Shown in pieces: positions 23,102 through 34,002 of a stretch of DNA of 34,002 nucleotides (position 1 is the stretch's first letter; each line of letters starts with the position of its first letter). The notes under the pieces were generated by a model. It was given only the letters and a program-made list of their open reading frames with translations, was not told the DNA's origin and searched no databases. A program made the position numbers and the translations under genes. Source of the DNA: Solobacterium sp. (GTDB lineage Bacteria > Bacillota_I > Bacilli_A > Erysipelotrichales > Erysipelotrichaceae); contig JAFUGM010000017.1 of NCBI GenBank assembly GCA_017469355.1, positions 1 through 34,002 of the forward strand, given 5' to 3'.

Positions 23102-24085
23102 TTATTTTAGATCGAACGAAATGCGGCCTTTTCCATTTTTATAGGTGAGGGTCGCAATGGATCCGTTGATCATTGTGAAGCTTGGTACCGTATGGCCAAT
23201 ATCTGCTTCCAGAATGAAGGGATATTCACCTAACGCAAGGGTTACCGCATCTTCGTAGGTCATGCCGGTTTCACTGGAAGGGAACAGCACACGCCCAATC
23301 AGAATTGCCTTGGTTTTGGAGAACCATCCGGCATATTTCATCTGTAATAACGTGCGATAGAAGTTCTCCGCCGTCATGGAAAAATTATCAAAATACCAGA
23401 TAAATCCATCTTCCAGATAGGTGAGGATAAACTTTCTTACCGCATCATATGGTGTTCCGATCAGATCCTTGAGGACATCAATACATCCGCCAATACAACG
23501 TCCGCTCACATGGAATGAATCGCGGTTGGATTTCCATTCTGTAATTGTGTCCGGTCCACAATAATCATCCGCAAAGGAGGGCTTTGAGGCATGATAGTCA
23601 CTGGTTCGCTGGATGACTTTTCTTCCCCGAATCAGCTTCAGTGAATTCTGAAGATACTCAGGCAGCGGATCTTCATCAAAGGAACCACCATTAAACCCAT
23701 ACATCGTAGCCACACCATATTTCACGGTATAAGTAAACAGAAGTGAGGTTGGGTCACTTGCGCCAGCGAGCCACTTTGGATTCTTTTTCAGGGAAGTCCA
23801 GCGTACATAGGGGAGAATTTCACTGAGAAAGTCACCGCCTCTTGCGGCAAATACCGCTTTGACTTCCGGATGCTCAAAGAGAAATGACAGTTCTTCTCCG
23901 CGTTCCTCTCTGGTTCCGCCACGAGGCCCATCGACTCGGACATGTTCCGTTTCAAGAATGCGATAGCCTTCCTCCATTAATCGGAGTTCGGATGCGTCAA
24001 ACGCTTCCAGTTTATCTCCGGCACCGGCGCTGGGAGCGCATATGCCAATCAGATCATTGCGTTTCAAAAATTCCGGATAAATCAT
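23102..24085 (-). CDS. S66 family peptidase (LD-carboxypeptidase/MccF-like)
   Basis: A 327-residue S66 protein. It begins with LIGICAPSAGAG, typical of the family; the nucleophile is Ser110 in LAGASDPTSLLF, and the catalytic His298 is in ADIGHTVPSF. GGFNGGSFDE and a YLED stretch with the expected Glu lie between. Relatives cleave the L,D bond of murein tetrapeptides or inactivate microcin C-like compounds; the MYGFNGG form is closer to MccF-like members, but this is not firm. There is no signal peptide. GAGG precedes the ATG. Confidence 0.85.
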   Translation of the reverse strand: MIYPEFLKRNDLIGICAPSAGAGDKLEAFDASELRLMEEGYRILETEHVRVDGPRGGTREERGEELSFLFEHPEVKAVFAARGGDFLSEILPYVRWTSLKKNPKWLAGASDPTSLLFTYTVKYGVATMYGFNGGSFDEDPLPEYLQNSLKLIRGRKVIQRTSDYHASKPSFADDYCGPDTITEWKSNRDSFHVSGRCIGGCIDVLKDLIGTPYDAVRKFILTYLEDGFIWYFDNFSMTAENFYRTLLQMKYAGWFSKTKAILIGRVLFPSSETGMTYEDAVTLALGEYPFILEADIGHTVPSFTMINGSIATLTYKNGKGRISFDLK

Positions 24086-24125
24086 AGGGAATTACCTCTC
24101 TTCCTGAATTCTAGCATTCCTTACT

Positions 24126-24150
24126 AAAAATGAGCACCACGTGGGTGCTC
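24126..24150 (-). terminator. Terminator of glgP
   Basis: On the minus strand GAGCACC (24150-24144) / GGTGCTC (24138-24132), loop CACGT, followed by A and five T. Confidence 0.85.
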
Positions 24151-24157
24151 AAAGTAA

Positions 24158-26416
24158 TCAGCCTAAGTGCCAGATATCCCGGTTATATTCCTGGATGGTA
24201 CGGTCACTGGAGAAGAATCCGGAGCGGGCAATGTTTACCAGCATCATACGATTCCACTTTCCCTTGTTCAGGTAATCGTAGATCATGGATTCCTTGGTGT
24301 TGCAGTAACTTTCCAGATCAAGGAGTGTCATGAACCAGTCTTTGTTCATGAGGTTATCCTGCAGTTCTCTTAACATCGCTTCATCGCCGATTGCCAGAAG
24401 TTCTGGGGAAGTGATGAAGTCAACACAGCGGCGAATGCTTTCGCTGTGGTCATAGTATGAACGGGCACTGTAACCATTGGTGTTATACAGATGAATTACT
24501 TCATCTGAACTGCGGCCGAAGGTGTAAATGTTTTCCATACCGACAAGATCACGGATTTCGACATTCGCGCCATCATTGGTTCCGAGTGTAACTGCACCAT
24601 TTAACATGAACTTCATGTTTCCGGTGCCACTGGCTTCCTTGGAGGCCAGGGAGATCTGTTCGGAGATATCCGCTGCCGGAATAATCGCTTCCGCCTTGGC
24701 AATGTTGTAGTTCTGCAACATAACCACACGCAGGTATTTCGATACTTCCGGATCGTTATTAATGAGTTCCTGCAGGCAGAGAATCAGGTGAATGACATTC
24801 TTTGCCATGATGTAGGCAGGGGCAGCCTTACCACCGAAGATTGCGGTGATCGGGGCAGCCGGGTAAACACCGGACTTGATACGCAGATACTCATAGATGA
24901 TATAGAGCGCATTCATCTGCTGGCGCTTATACTCATGCATACGCTTGACCTGAATGGAGAAGATGCTGTTGGGGTCAACGTCAATGCCTTCCTTTTCCTT
25001 AATGAACTGAGCTGCCTGAATTTTCTTCTGATGCTTGATTTCCGCAATGGTATTCAGCGCATGCTCGTCGTTGTGGAAATACATGACACGTTCCAGCTCT
25101 GCTGGGTTGTTCAGCCACCCATCACCGATCATCTCCTTGATGAATGCGGTGAGTTCCGGGTTGCAGTGGAGAATCCATCTGCGGAAGGTAATTCCGTTTG
25201 TCTTGTTGTTGAACTTCTCCGGGTAGACTTCGAAGAACGGACGGAGTTCCTGATGTTTCAGGATTTCCGTATGCAGTGCCGCAACGCCGTTAACGCTGTG
25301 ACTGTAGTGCATATCCATCTTGGCCATATGCACTTTTCCCTGATCATCAATGATGTTCAGGTTTTTGTTGTCGTGATACGCACATACGGCAGCGTAGTCC
25401 AGACCGCCGATAATCGGCATCAAATGCGGGACGACTTCATTCAGATATTCCATCGGCCATTTCTCCAGAGCCTCTGCGAGAATGGTGTGGTTGGTATAGG
25501 CGCAGACACCAGATACGATTCCTGCGGCTTCCTTGAAGGAAATGCCTTCATGAATAAGCAGGCGAATCAGTTCGGGAATTACCATGGAAGGGTGAGTGTC
25601 ATTGATCTGAATCGCCACATAATCTGCCATCTTGCGCAGATCATGACCGAGATCTTTCTGCTCTTTGATAATCAGCTGAGCCGCATTGCTGACCATGAAG
25701 TACTGCTGATAGATTCGAAGCAGCTGACCATCCTTATCAGAATCATCCGGATACAGGAACAGCGTAAGATTCTTTTCAATGTCTTTTTTATCAAAGTTAA
25801 TTCCATCTTTGACGATGGATTCATCTACAGTATCAAGATCGAACAGATGAAGCTTTGTATGTCCCTTGTTAAATCCGATCACATCGAGATCATACATTCT
25901 GGAATGAACCACATGATCACCAAACCGTACGGGGAAGGAGACATCGGTCTTTCTTACCCATCCGAGATCTTCGATCCAGGCATCCGGTACTTCATACTGT
26001 TTCCGATCACGGAATTCCTGCTTGAAGAGACCGAAATGGTAACGTAATCCGACACCATCTCCAGAAAGATTCAAGGAAGCGATGGAATCCAGGAAACATG
26101 CGGCCAGTCGTCCAAGGCCGCCATTGCCAAGAGAAGGTTCCGGCTCACATTCTTCTACCTTGGATAACTGCTTTCCATGAGCAGACAGAAGCTTGTCTGC
26201 TTCTTCATAGAGACCAAGATTGATCAGGTTTCTTCCAAGCTGTCTTCCGGTAAGAAATTCAGCGGAAATATAATAGAGTTTCTTTGTGCCCTGAGTGATC
26301 TGTCTTTCATCAATACGTTCCTGCACAGCTTTGAGGAGTGCAGTATATAGTTCTGCCTCAGAAGCTTCTTTGATCGACTTCCCCAGCAAGCCGACAAGCT
26401 GCTCTTCGAAATTCAT
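24158..26416 (-). CDS. glgP: Glycogen/maltodextrin phosphorylase
   Basis: A 752-residue GT35 phosphorylase. [19 protein letters not shown] near the N-terminus and the pyridoxal-phosphate site [15 protein letters not shown] near the C-terminus are diagnostic, along with [10 protein letters not shown]. It releases glucose 1-phosphate from alpha-1,4-glucans in the cytoplasm and works with malQ, which is divergently transcribed, and possibly the GH13 enzyme. The frame is open 56 codons upstream, but the ATG at 26416 with GGAGG seven bases before it is the right start. Length is normal for bacterial members. CcpA-like sites lie in the 5' region. Confidence 0.95.
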   Translation of the reverse strand: MNFEEQLVGLLGKSIKEASEAELYTALLKAVQERIDERQITQGTKKLYYISAEFLTGRQLGRNLINLGLYEEADKLLSAHGKQLSKVEECEPEPSLGNGGLGRLAACFLDSIASLNLSGDGVGLRYHFGLFKQEFRDRKQYEVPDAWIEDLGWVRKTDVSFPVRFGDHVVHSRMYDLDVIGFNKGHTKLHLFDLDTVDESIVKDGINFDKKDIEKNLTLFLYPDDSDKDGQLLRIYQQYFMVSNAAQLIIKEQKDLGHDLRKMADYVAIQINDTHPSMVIPELIRLLIHEGISFKEAAGIVSGVCAYTNHTILAEALEKWPMEYLNEVVPHLMPIIGGLDYAAVCAYHDNKNLNIIDDQGKVHMAKMDMHYSHSVNGVAALHTEILKHQELRPFFEVYPEKFNNKTNGITFRRWILHCNPELTAFIKEMIGDGWLNNPAELERVMYFHNDEHALNTIAEIKHQKKIQAAQFIKEKEGIDVDPNSIFSIQVKRMHEYKRQQMNALYIIYEYLRIKSGVYPAAPITAIFGGKAAPAYIMAKNVIHLILCLQELINNDPEVSKYLRVVMLQNYNIAKAEAIIPAADISEQISLASKEASGTGNMKFMLNGAVTLGTNDGANVEIRDLVGMENIYTFGRSSDEVIHLYNTNGYSARSYYDHSESIRRCVDFITSPELLAIGDEAMLRELQDNLMNKDWFMTLLDLESYCNTKESMIYDYLNKGKWNRMMLVNIARSGFFSSDRTIQEYNRDIWHLG

Positions 26417-26439
26417 GTTATAACCTCCGTATTTGTTGT

Positions 26440-26465
26440 TGTAAACGTTACTGGAAACGATTACA
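26440..26465 (-). promoter_or_regulatory. Two cre-like/LacI-family half-operator sequences upstream of glgP
   Basis: TGGAAACGATTACA (26452-26465) matches the CcpA cre consensus TGWAANCGNTNWCA at all but one position. TGTAAACGTTACTG (26440-26453) adjoins it and matches the first half. They lie 25-50 bases before the glgP start, suited to carbon-catabolite or maltose-regulator control. Confidence 0.55.
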
Positions 26466-26486
26466 ATAATTAAGTATCGATTTGCC

Positions 26487-26513
26487 GAACTCCCCTTGTC
26501 CGGCAAAACCATG
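26487..26513. repeat. Inverted repeat in the glgP-malQ divergent region
   Basis: TTTGCCG and CGGCAAA flank a 12-13-base centre. No T-tract follows on either side, so it may be an operator rather than a terminator. Confidence 0.35.
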
Positions 26514-26554
26514 AAAAAGATACAACGTTTCTGAAAAAAAGAAAAGAGGATTTC

Positions 26555-26584
26555 TTGAGGATTCCGACGTGTAAGCGGTAACAT
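26555..26584 (+). promoter_or_regulatory. malQ promoter with an overlapping perfect cre site
   Basis: TTGAGG (26555-26560), 18 bases, TAACAT (26579-26584). The sequence TGTAAGCGGTAACA (26570-26583) matches every fixed position of TGWAANCGNTNWCA and covers the spacer and -10, as expected for a repressing CcpA site. The roughly 70-nt leader has AGGAG far from the ATG and no close ribosome site. Confidence 0.6.
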
Positions 26585-26658
26585 CTCAAGATTGCCTGGA
26601 ATTTCGAAAGGAGAGAGGGTAGAACCGAGGAATTGCTTGGCGAACCCGGTCTTAGTCT

Positions 26659-28107
26659 ATGAAAAAACAAACAGGAATTCTGATGCCTGTCGCATCACTG
26701 CCCAACCGTTTTGGCTCCGGAGATTTCGGGCCGGATGCCTATCGCTTCGCGGATGATATCGCTGAAGCAGGGTTTTCCATCTGGCAGCTGCTGCCAATGA
26801 ATCCTCTGGGATATGGGAACAGTCCATACCAGCCGTTTTCTTCCTATGCGATGGATGAAATCTATATTTCGCTGGATCAGCTGGAAAAAGAAGGGCTGAT
26901 CGCTCACGCACCGGATCATATGAAGAATGCGCCAACCATTCAGTATCAGGATATCCGTGTCTTCCGTGAGAAATGGCTCCGGGAAGCTTTTCATAACTTT
27001 AAGCCGGATCGGAAGTACCGGGCATTTGTGGCGAAGAATGACTGGCTGGAAAGTTATGCCGTATTCATGGCATTCAAGCGGAAGAATGATCTCCGCTGCT
27101 GGGTGGAGTGGCCCGCAAAGATGCGGGATTACCCCGAACTAAAAAGTCTGGATCTGACACCTTATGAAGAAGACATTAATTACCAGCGTTTCCTTCAGTA
27201 CAAACTATATGAACAGTGGACCGCATTAAAGAAGTATGTGAATAAAAAAGGCATTGAAATCATGGGTGATCTGCCGTTCTATGTCGGACTGGACAGTGCG
27301 GACTGCTGGAATGGACGGCCAAACTTCCTGTTAACGAAAAAAGGAAAGCCCCGGTTTATCGCGGGTGTACCTCCGGATTATTTCTCTGAAACGGGTCAGC
27401 GATGGGGAAATCCGATCTATGACTGGGAATATATGAAGCAGGATCAGTTCGGTTTCTGGACAGAGCGCATCGGTTACAGCCGGAACCTGTTTGATATTAT
27501 TCGCCTTGATCATTTCCGGGCGTTTGACACCTACTGGAAGATTCCTGCCTCCTGTCCAACCGCAGTCGTTGGCAAGTGGGTGGAAGCTCCGGGAAACGAG
27601 GTGTTTGAACATCTGCTGAAGACATTCCCGAAGATTCATATCATTGCGGAAGACCTGGGGGATCTTCGCCCGGAGGTTCTGGAACTCCGTGACCGGTTTA
27701 ACTTCGCTGGTATGCATGTCATGGTGTTTGAATTCCAGCCGGATCAGGAAAACACGATGAATGCGCACAGCCTGTTATATTCGGGAACCCATGACAATGA
27801 AACCGTGAAGTCATGGTATAAGCACAAGAGCAAAGAAGAACAAAGGGCAGTACGCAACTGGCTCACAAAACACGGATTCAAGGGGATCAATCCGATTGAT
27901 CGGATGTTGAAATACGCGCTCTCCACGGATTCGGAAATGGTTATCATTCCCATGGCGGACTGGCTGTTTATTGATGAGAGGGGGACGATCAACCATCCCG
28001 GTACGGTGGGATCACCGAACTGGGAATGGCGGTTGAATTCCTTCCGACCATTCGAACAGCGGATTCCCGCAATTAAAGAGGATATCCGCACCAGCGGACG
28101 TCACTGA
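26659..28107 (+). CDS. malQ: 4-alpha-glucanotransferase (amylomaltase)
   Basis: A 482-residue GH77 enzyme. The opening GILMPVASLPNRFGSGDFG and the GNSPYQPFSS segment are typical. The nucleophile is Asp284 in IIRLDHFRAFD and the acid/base is Glu331 in IIAEDLG; SGTHDNETV follows. It transfers maltodextrin segments between chains and supplies substrate for glgP. Length is normal. There is no close Shine-Dalgarno before the ATG, but MKKQTGIL... is the usual family N-terminus. Confidence 0.94.
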   Translation: MKKQTGILMPVASLPNRFGSGDFGPDAYRFADDIAEAGFSIWQLLPMNPLGYGNSPYQPFSSYAMDEIYISLDQLEKEGLIAHAPDHMKNAPTIQYQDIRVFREKWLREAFHNFKPDRKYRAFVAKNDWLESYAVFMAFKRKNDLRCWVEWPAKMRDYPELKSLDLTPYEEDINYQRFLQYKLYEQWTALKKYVNKKGIEIMGDLPFYVGLDSADCWNGRPNFLLTKKGKPRFIAGVPPDYFSETGQRWGNPIYDWEYMKQDQFGFWTERIGYSRNLFDIIRLDHFRAFDTYWKIPASCPTAVVGKWVEAPGNEVFEHLLKTFPKIHIIAEDLGDLRPEVLELRDRFNFAGMHVMVFEFQPDQENTMNAHSLLYSGTHDNETVKSWYKHKSKEEQRAVRNWLTKHGFKGINPIDRMLKYALSTDSEMVIIPMADWLFIDERGTINHPGTVGSPNWEWRLNSFRPFEQRIPAIKEDIRTSGRH

Positions 28108-28189
28108 ACGATTGAACGCTTCGTAACCCGGTTTGGGCATACGGAGCGTTTTCCGTTAGAATACAAAGTATTATGGAAAGGCGGTCGAA

Positions 28190-29023
28190 ATGACAGTTCT
28201 CTTGGAAGTAATCAAAATGATTCTTACGGGAATTCTGGAAGGAGTGACGCAATGGCTTCCCATCAGCAGCCGTGCGCATCTGATACTTCTGGATACGCTG
28301 CTTCCGATGAATCGAAGCACTTCATTTTCAGAGATTCTGTTACTGGTGATAGAAACTGGGGCCTGGCTTGGATTAGTGACTGTTATGTTTCGACGGCTAT
28401 GGCCATGGTCAAAACGTCGTTCTTCAAGAAAACAGATACTGGAGCGCTGGAAACACATTGGCCCTGCGGCGCTGTTATGGAGTATCGAGCTTCTGTTTCT
28501 TGAACCGCTGCTGCCATCGTTTCTTCATACCCCGGCTGTTCTGTGCGTGATGTCAGGAGGAATTGGCGTTTTGATGATTCTTTTCTCCCATCATGCAGTG
28601 CAGAATAACCGGACTGCACTGACGCTTGGCGGGTCGGTGCTTGTTGGGGCGGTTGGATGTATCTACCTGCTTCCTGGGGCATCGTTTGTCGGAACGGTGT
28701 TGGTGTTATGCGTGATTCTTGGGATGAACCGATCGTCTTCCATGGAGTTTTCGCTTGAGGCATCAGTCCCGGTAATTGCGGTGAGTATCGTGCATCGCCT
28801 TATGGGAATGGAAGGCTCGGTTATGTTGGTGGAGGCGGTATTACTTCTTATCGCGTTAATTACCGCCTATCTTGTGTCAGTCTGGATGATAAAGGGAATT
28901 CTTCGTTCCTTTTATCAGGCGGATCTGAAGTTGTTGGGATACTATCGGATTGTGTTGGCAATGGTTATGATGATTCTTAGCCTGATCGGAGCACTTCCGG
29001 AGAGTATGGGAGTTTATTTATGA
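28190..29023 (+). CDS. UppP/BacA-family undecaprenyl pyrophosphate phosphatase-like protein, divergent active site
   Basis: A 277-residue polytopic protein with the family's first motif EGVTQWLPISSRAHLIL (Glu17, Ser26-Ser27, His30) and a recognisable second motif LPGASFVGT (162-170) followed by LGMNRSSSMEFS. UppP recycles the lipid carrier of cell-wall synthesis. However, the second glutamate of the ExxxE motif is Gln21 here, and the catalytic Arg of PGxSRSG is Phe167. It may be inactive, act on another lipid, or be a transporter-like relative. AAGGCGG precedes the ATG. It overlaps the next gene as ATGA. Confidence 0.75.
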   Translation: MTVLLEVIKMILTGILEGVTQWLPISSRAHLILLDTLLPMNRSTSFSEILLLVIETGAWLGLVTVMFRRLWPWSKRRSSRKQILERWKHIGPAALLWSIELLFLEPLLPSFLHTPAVLCVMSGGIGVLMILFSHHAVQNNRTALTLGGSVLVGAVGCIYLLPGASFVGTVLVLCVILGMNRSSSMEFSLEASVPVIAVSIVHRLMGMEGSVMLVEAVLLLIALITAYLVSVWMIKGILRSFYQADLKLLGYYRIVLAMVMMILSLIGALPESMGVYL

Positions 29024-30204
29024 ACGGATCGAATGTTACAGCAGCGGGATTGTTTCTGGAAGGAATATTGTCGTTTTTTACTCCCTGTGTTCTTCCGTTA
29101 ATTCCTCTGTATATCGGATATCTTACGGCAGGACGGGATGAAACCGAAGCGCATCATCGCTGGAAGACGTTTTTTCTGACGCTCTGCTTTGTGTTGGGAA
29201 TCTCAGCGGTATTTGTGATTGCGGGCCTTGGAAGCAATGCGCTGCGGCAGTTTTTTCAGAACTATACACTGCAGTTTGAACTGGTTGGCGGAACGCTGTT
29301 GATTCTGCTTGGTTTGATGTCATTAAATGTCATTCATATTCCGCTGCTTCAGCGGGATTATCGCTTCATGAAATTCAAACCTGGCAAGTCCGGGTATTTT
29401 CAGGCATTTCTGCTTGGCTTTTTCTTCAGTTTTGCGTGGAGCCCATGTGTAGGGCCGTTACTGGCGTCGGCCATTCTTGCCTCGGCAGCCGCTTCCACAA
29501 AAGCCATGGGAATGATCTATCTGTTTTCCTATGCGGCAGGGTTTATCATTCCATTTCTGATCCTTGGATTGTTTACCGATGCGGCATTATCCTGGCTGAA
29601 GGGGCATCGCAATATTGTGAAGTATACCGGGATGCTGGGAGGAATCGCAGTGATTGGTATGGGATGCTATATGCTGGTACAGGCAAACCGTTCCATCCTG
29701 CAGCTGCAGCGCTCGGGAGAGCAGATCGCGGTAACCTCAGAGCCTTCACAGGAAAGTTCTTCTGTGGCTGAGGCGACAACGGATGCGGAGGCATATAACT
29801 TTACCCTGAAAGATGCGGAAGGAAATCTTCATTCTTTGACAGATTATGTAGGGGAGCCTTTGATTCTTAATTTCTTTGGTACCTGGTGCTATTACTGCAA
29901 TGAAGAACTTCCGGGGTTACAGCGGGTAAGTGATGAAGGCAAGGTGAAGGTGCTGTTGATTGCGGCTCCGGGATATAACGGAGAGGGCAGTATGGAAGAT
30001 GTGGAGCGAATCATGGCGGAAGAAGGATATGATATGGAAATCCTTTATGATGAAACGTTTGAAGTAACCACGAAATATGGGATTACGGGATATCCTACTA
30101 CCTTTGTCTTACAGCGTGATGGAAACTTCCTTGGTTATATGCCTGGCTATATGACAGAAGAAATTCTGGACGAGGTTGTACAGGAAATTACAGCCCTTCC
30201 CTGA
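29020..30204 (+). CDS. CcdA-type membrane thiol transporter fused to a thioredoxin-like domain
   Basis: A 394-residue protein. Residues 1-220 form the six-helix CcdA/DsbD-beta unit, with Cys23 (FFTPCVLPLIP) and Cys143 (WSPCVGPLLA) as the membrane redox pair. A Ser/Thr/Glu linker follows (230-258). Residues about 258-394 are a TlpA/ResA-like thioredoxin with WCYYC (Cys290, Cys293) and the cis-proline GYPTTFV. Electrons would pass from cytoplasmic thioredoxin across the membrane to the outer domain in one chain. Such fusions occur in Bacillota. Co-transcribed with the UppP-like gene. Confidence 0.88.
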   Translation: MNGSNVTAAGLFLEGILSFFTPCVLPLIPLYIGYLTAGRDETEAHHRWKTFFLTLCFVLGISAVFVIAGLGSNALRQFFQNYTLQFELVGGTLLILLGLMSLNVIHIPLLQRDYRFMKFKPGKSGYFQAFLLGFFFSFAWSPCVGPLLASAILASAAASTKAMGMIYLFSYAAGFIIPFLILGLFTDAALSWLKGHRNIVKYTGMLGGIAVIGMGCYMLVQANRSILQLQRSGEQIAVTSEPSQESSSVAEATTDAEAYNFTLKDAEGNLHSLTDYVGEPLILNFFGTWCYYCNEELPGLQRVSDEGKVKVLLIAAPGYNGEGSMEDVERIMAEEGYDMEILYDETFEVTTKYGITGYPTTFVLQRDGNFLGYMPGYMTEEILDEVVQEITALP

Positions 30205-30221
30205 AAAAAATAAATTCGTTA

Positions 30222-30250
30222 TTGCGCCGCAAAAATGCGTGCGCTATAAT
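30222..30250 (+). promoter_or_regulatory. pyrG promoter
   Basis: TTGCGC (30222-30227), 17 bases, TATAAT (30245-30250); predicted start near 30257, six bases before the attenuator stem. Confidence 0.65.
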
Positions 30251-30262
30251 CACTTCGTTAAA

Positions 30263-33501
<3,239 letters not shown>

Positions 33502-33584
33502 GTAATTTTGTCTACTCTCGCGTATATAATTAGCTGTTATTTATCTTGTAAATTCATAACTACGTAGTATACATATTTTCTATG

Positions 33585-33630
33585 TCTGATACCATTTTGA
33601 TGCCAAAAAATGGTATCAGATTTCTTTTTC
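33585..33630 (+). terminator. Terminator of pyrG-guaA
   Basis: A perfect 14-bp stem TCTGATACCATTTT (33585-33598) / AAAATGGTATCAGA (33607-33620), loop of 8, then TTTCTTTTT. The 80 bases between guaA and this stem show nothing else. Confidence 0.9.
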
Positions 33631-33642
33631 GATAGTTTACGA

Positions 33643-33706
33643 TTTATCACCCACTTTATCACCCACTTTATCACCCACTTTTGCTATAATACAGGTGGGT
33701 GATAAA
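33643..33706. repeat. Three tandem 12-bp repeats and one inverted copy around a promoter
   Basis: TTTATCACCCAC occurs three times without gaps (33643-33654, 33655-33666, 33667-33678). Its exact reverse complement GTGGGTGATAAA occurs at 33695-33706, ending next to the start codon of the AlbA_2-type gene. TATAAT (33685-33690) lies between the direct and inverted copies, and there is no recognisable -35 because the repeats occupy that position. The arrangement fits an autoregulator operator array. Confidence 0.85.
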
Positions 33707-33707
33707 A

Positions 33708-34002
33708 ATGGAATTGATCGAAAAAATAAACGAATTAAGACTGTATGAATATGAAAGAGAGTGGTTTGAATTCAAGGAAAACTGGTTTGACCTTGATGAA
33801 CTTGGTCAATATATTTCTGCTCTTTCAAATTCTGCAGCATCATATGGACAAAAAAACGGCTATTTTATTTGGGGTATTCATGACCGGACTCATGAAATAA
33901 TCGGAACCGAATTTAACCCGGACATGGAACGGAAAAATGAACCAATTAAGCATTATCTTGCTCGGAAACTATCACCAGATCTGGGATTTGAATTTCAGCA
34001 GA
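33708..34002 (+). CDS. AlbA_2/Schlafen-type putative DNA-binding protein, cut by the window end
   Basis: 98 codons are visible to the window end. REWFEFKENWFDLDELGQYISALSNSAA followed by GYFIWGIHDRTHEIIGTEF is the typical AlbA_2 (PF04326) opening, a nucleic-acid and nucleotide-associated domain usually followed by a winged-helix or ATPase-like region in putative transcription regulators. GGGTGAT before the ATG is part of the inverted repeat copy, so binding there would block expression. The gene is AT-richer than its neighbours and marks a change to accessory sequence. Function unknown. Confidence 0.75.
   Translation, partial: MELIEKINELRLYEYEREWFEFKENWFDLDELGQYISALSNSAASYGQKNGYFIWGIHDRTHEIIGTEFNPDMERKNEPIKHYLARKLSPDLGFEFQQ

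Noticed and set aside
24788..26047. A 419-codon open frame on the plus strand
   Set aside because: It lies antisense inside glgP, whose protein is unmistakable; the frame shows no family motifs and reflects GC-skewed codons of glgP.
26630..26661. Small TTG-started leader ORF ending in the malQ ATG
   Set aside because: The spacing from its GAGG is only about two bases and nothing else supports it.
33643..33678. Possible CRISPR array
   Set aside because: Units of 12 bp are directly abutting with no spacers, and no cas genes are nearby.

Overview
This 34 kb window looks like a chromosomal housekeeping segment of a low-to-mid GC Bacillota, most likely an Erysipelotrichia-type gut organism. That placement is inferred from gene order and protein style, because no rRNA or taxonomic marker was searched. 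Supporting signs are the comFA-comFC-secA-prfB order, a +1-frameshifted prfB, Shine-Dalgarno-led operons, many intrinsic terminators and a pyrG-guaA pair. Alanine GCG codons are frequent, and a tRNA-Ala(CGC) is present to read them.

Layout. 1-430: start of a possible minus-strand gene, two hairpin terminators, then tRNA-Ala(UGC) and tRNA-Ile(GAU) on the minus strand with a consensus promoter and no rRNA. 430-7510: a small multidrug-export family membrane protein, a candidate structured RNA, ispD, comFA, comFC, secA and prfB. 7569-10010: one long frame joining an RluA-type pseudouridine synthase to a membrane anchor, Ig-like repeats and a phage-tail-type lysozyme. 10057-12172 (minus): GH13 glycosidase and NudC-type Nudix hydrolase in one operon. 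12173-12647: no recognised protein gene, but a second candidate structured RNA with an 8-codon ORF. 12648-16612: aminopeptidase P, exonuclease III and PepV-like dipeptidase. 16663-18960: HAD phosphatase, degenerate membrane amidase and HEPN-CBS protein in overlapping frames. 19090-22939: HU, a lactonase/beta-propeller protein, a lipoprotein metallophosphatase and an acyltransferase-3 protein. 22984-26416 (minus): tRNA-Ala(CGC), S66 peptidase and glycogen phosphorylase, divergent from malQ with CcpA-like sites between. 28190-33501: UppP-like protein, CcdA-thioredoxin fusion, an attenuator leader, then pyrG and guaA. 33643-34002: a three-unit tandem repeat plus an inverted copy controlling an AlbA_2-type gene cut by the window end.

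Functional themes are protein export and translation (secA, prfB, tRNAs), DNA uptake (comFA/comFC), isoprenoid and envelope chemistry (ispD, UppP-like, amidase, S66 peptidase, lysozyme fusion), alpha-glucan use (glgP, malQ, GH13) and nucleotide synthesis (pyrG, guaA). The most unusual items are the pseudouridine synthase-lysozyme fusion, the two unassigned structured RNAs, the repeat-operator in front of the AlbA_2 gene, a prfB frameshift site lacking the usual internal Shine-Dalgarno, the HEPN-CBS protein, and a recurring arrangement in which a promoter -10 box lies directly before the start codon so that the mRNA would be leaderless.
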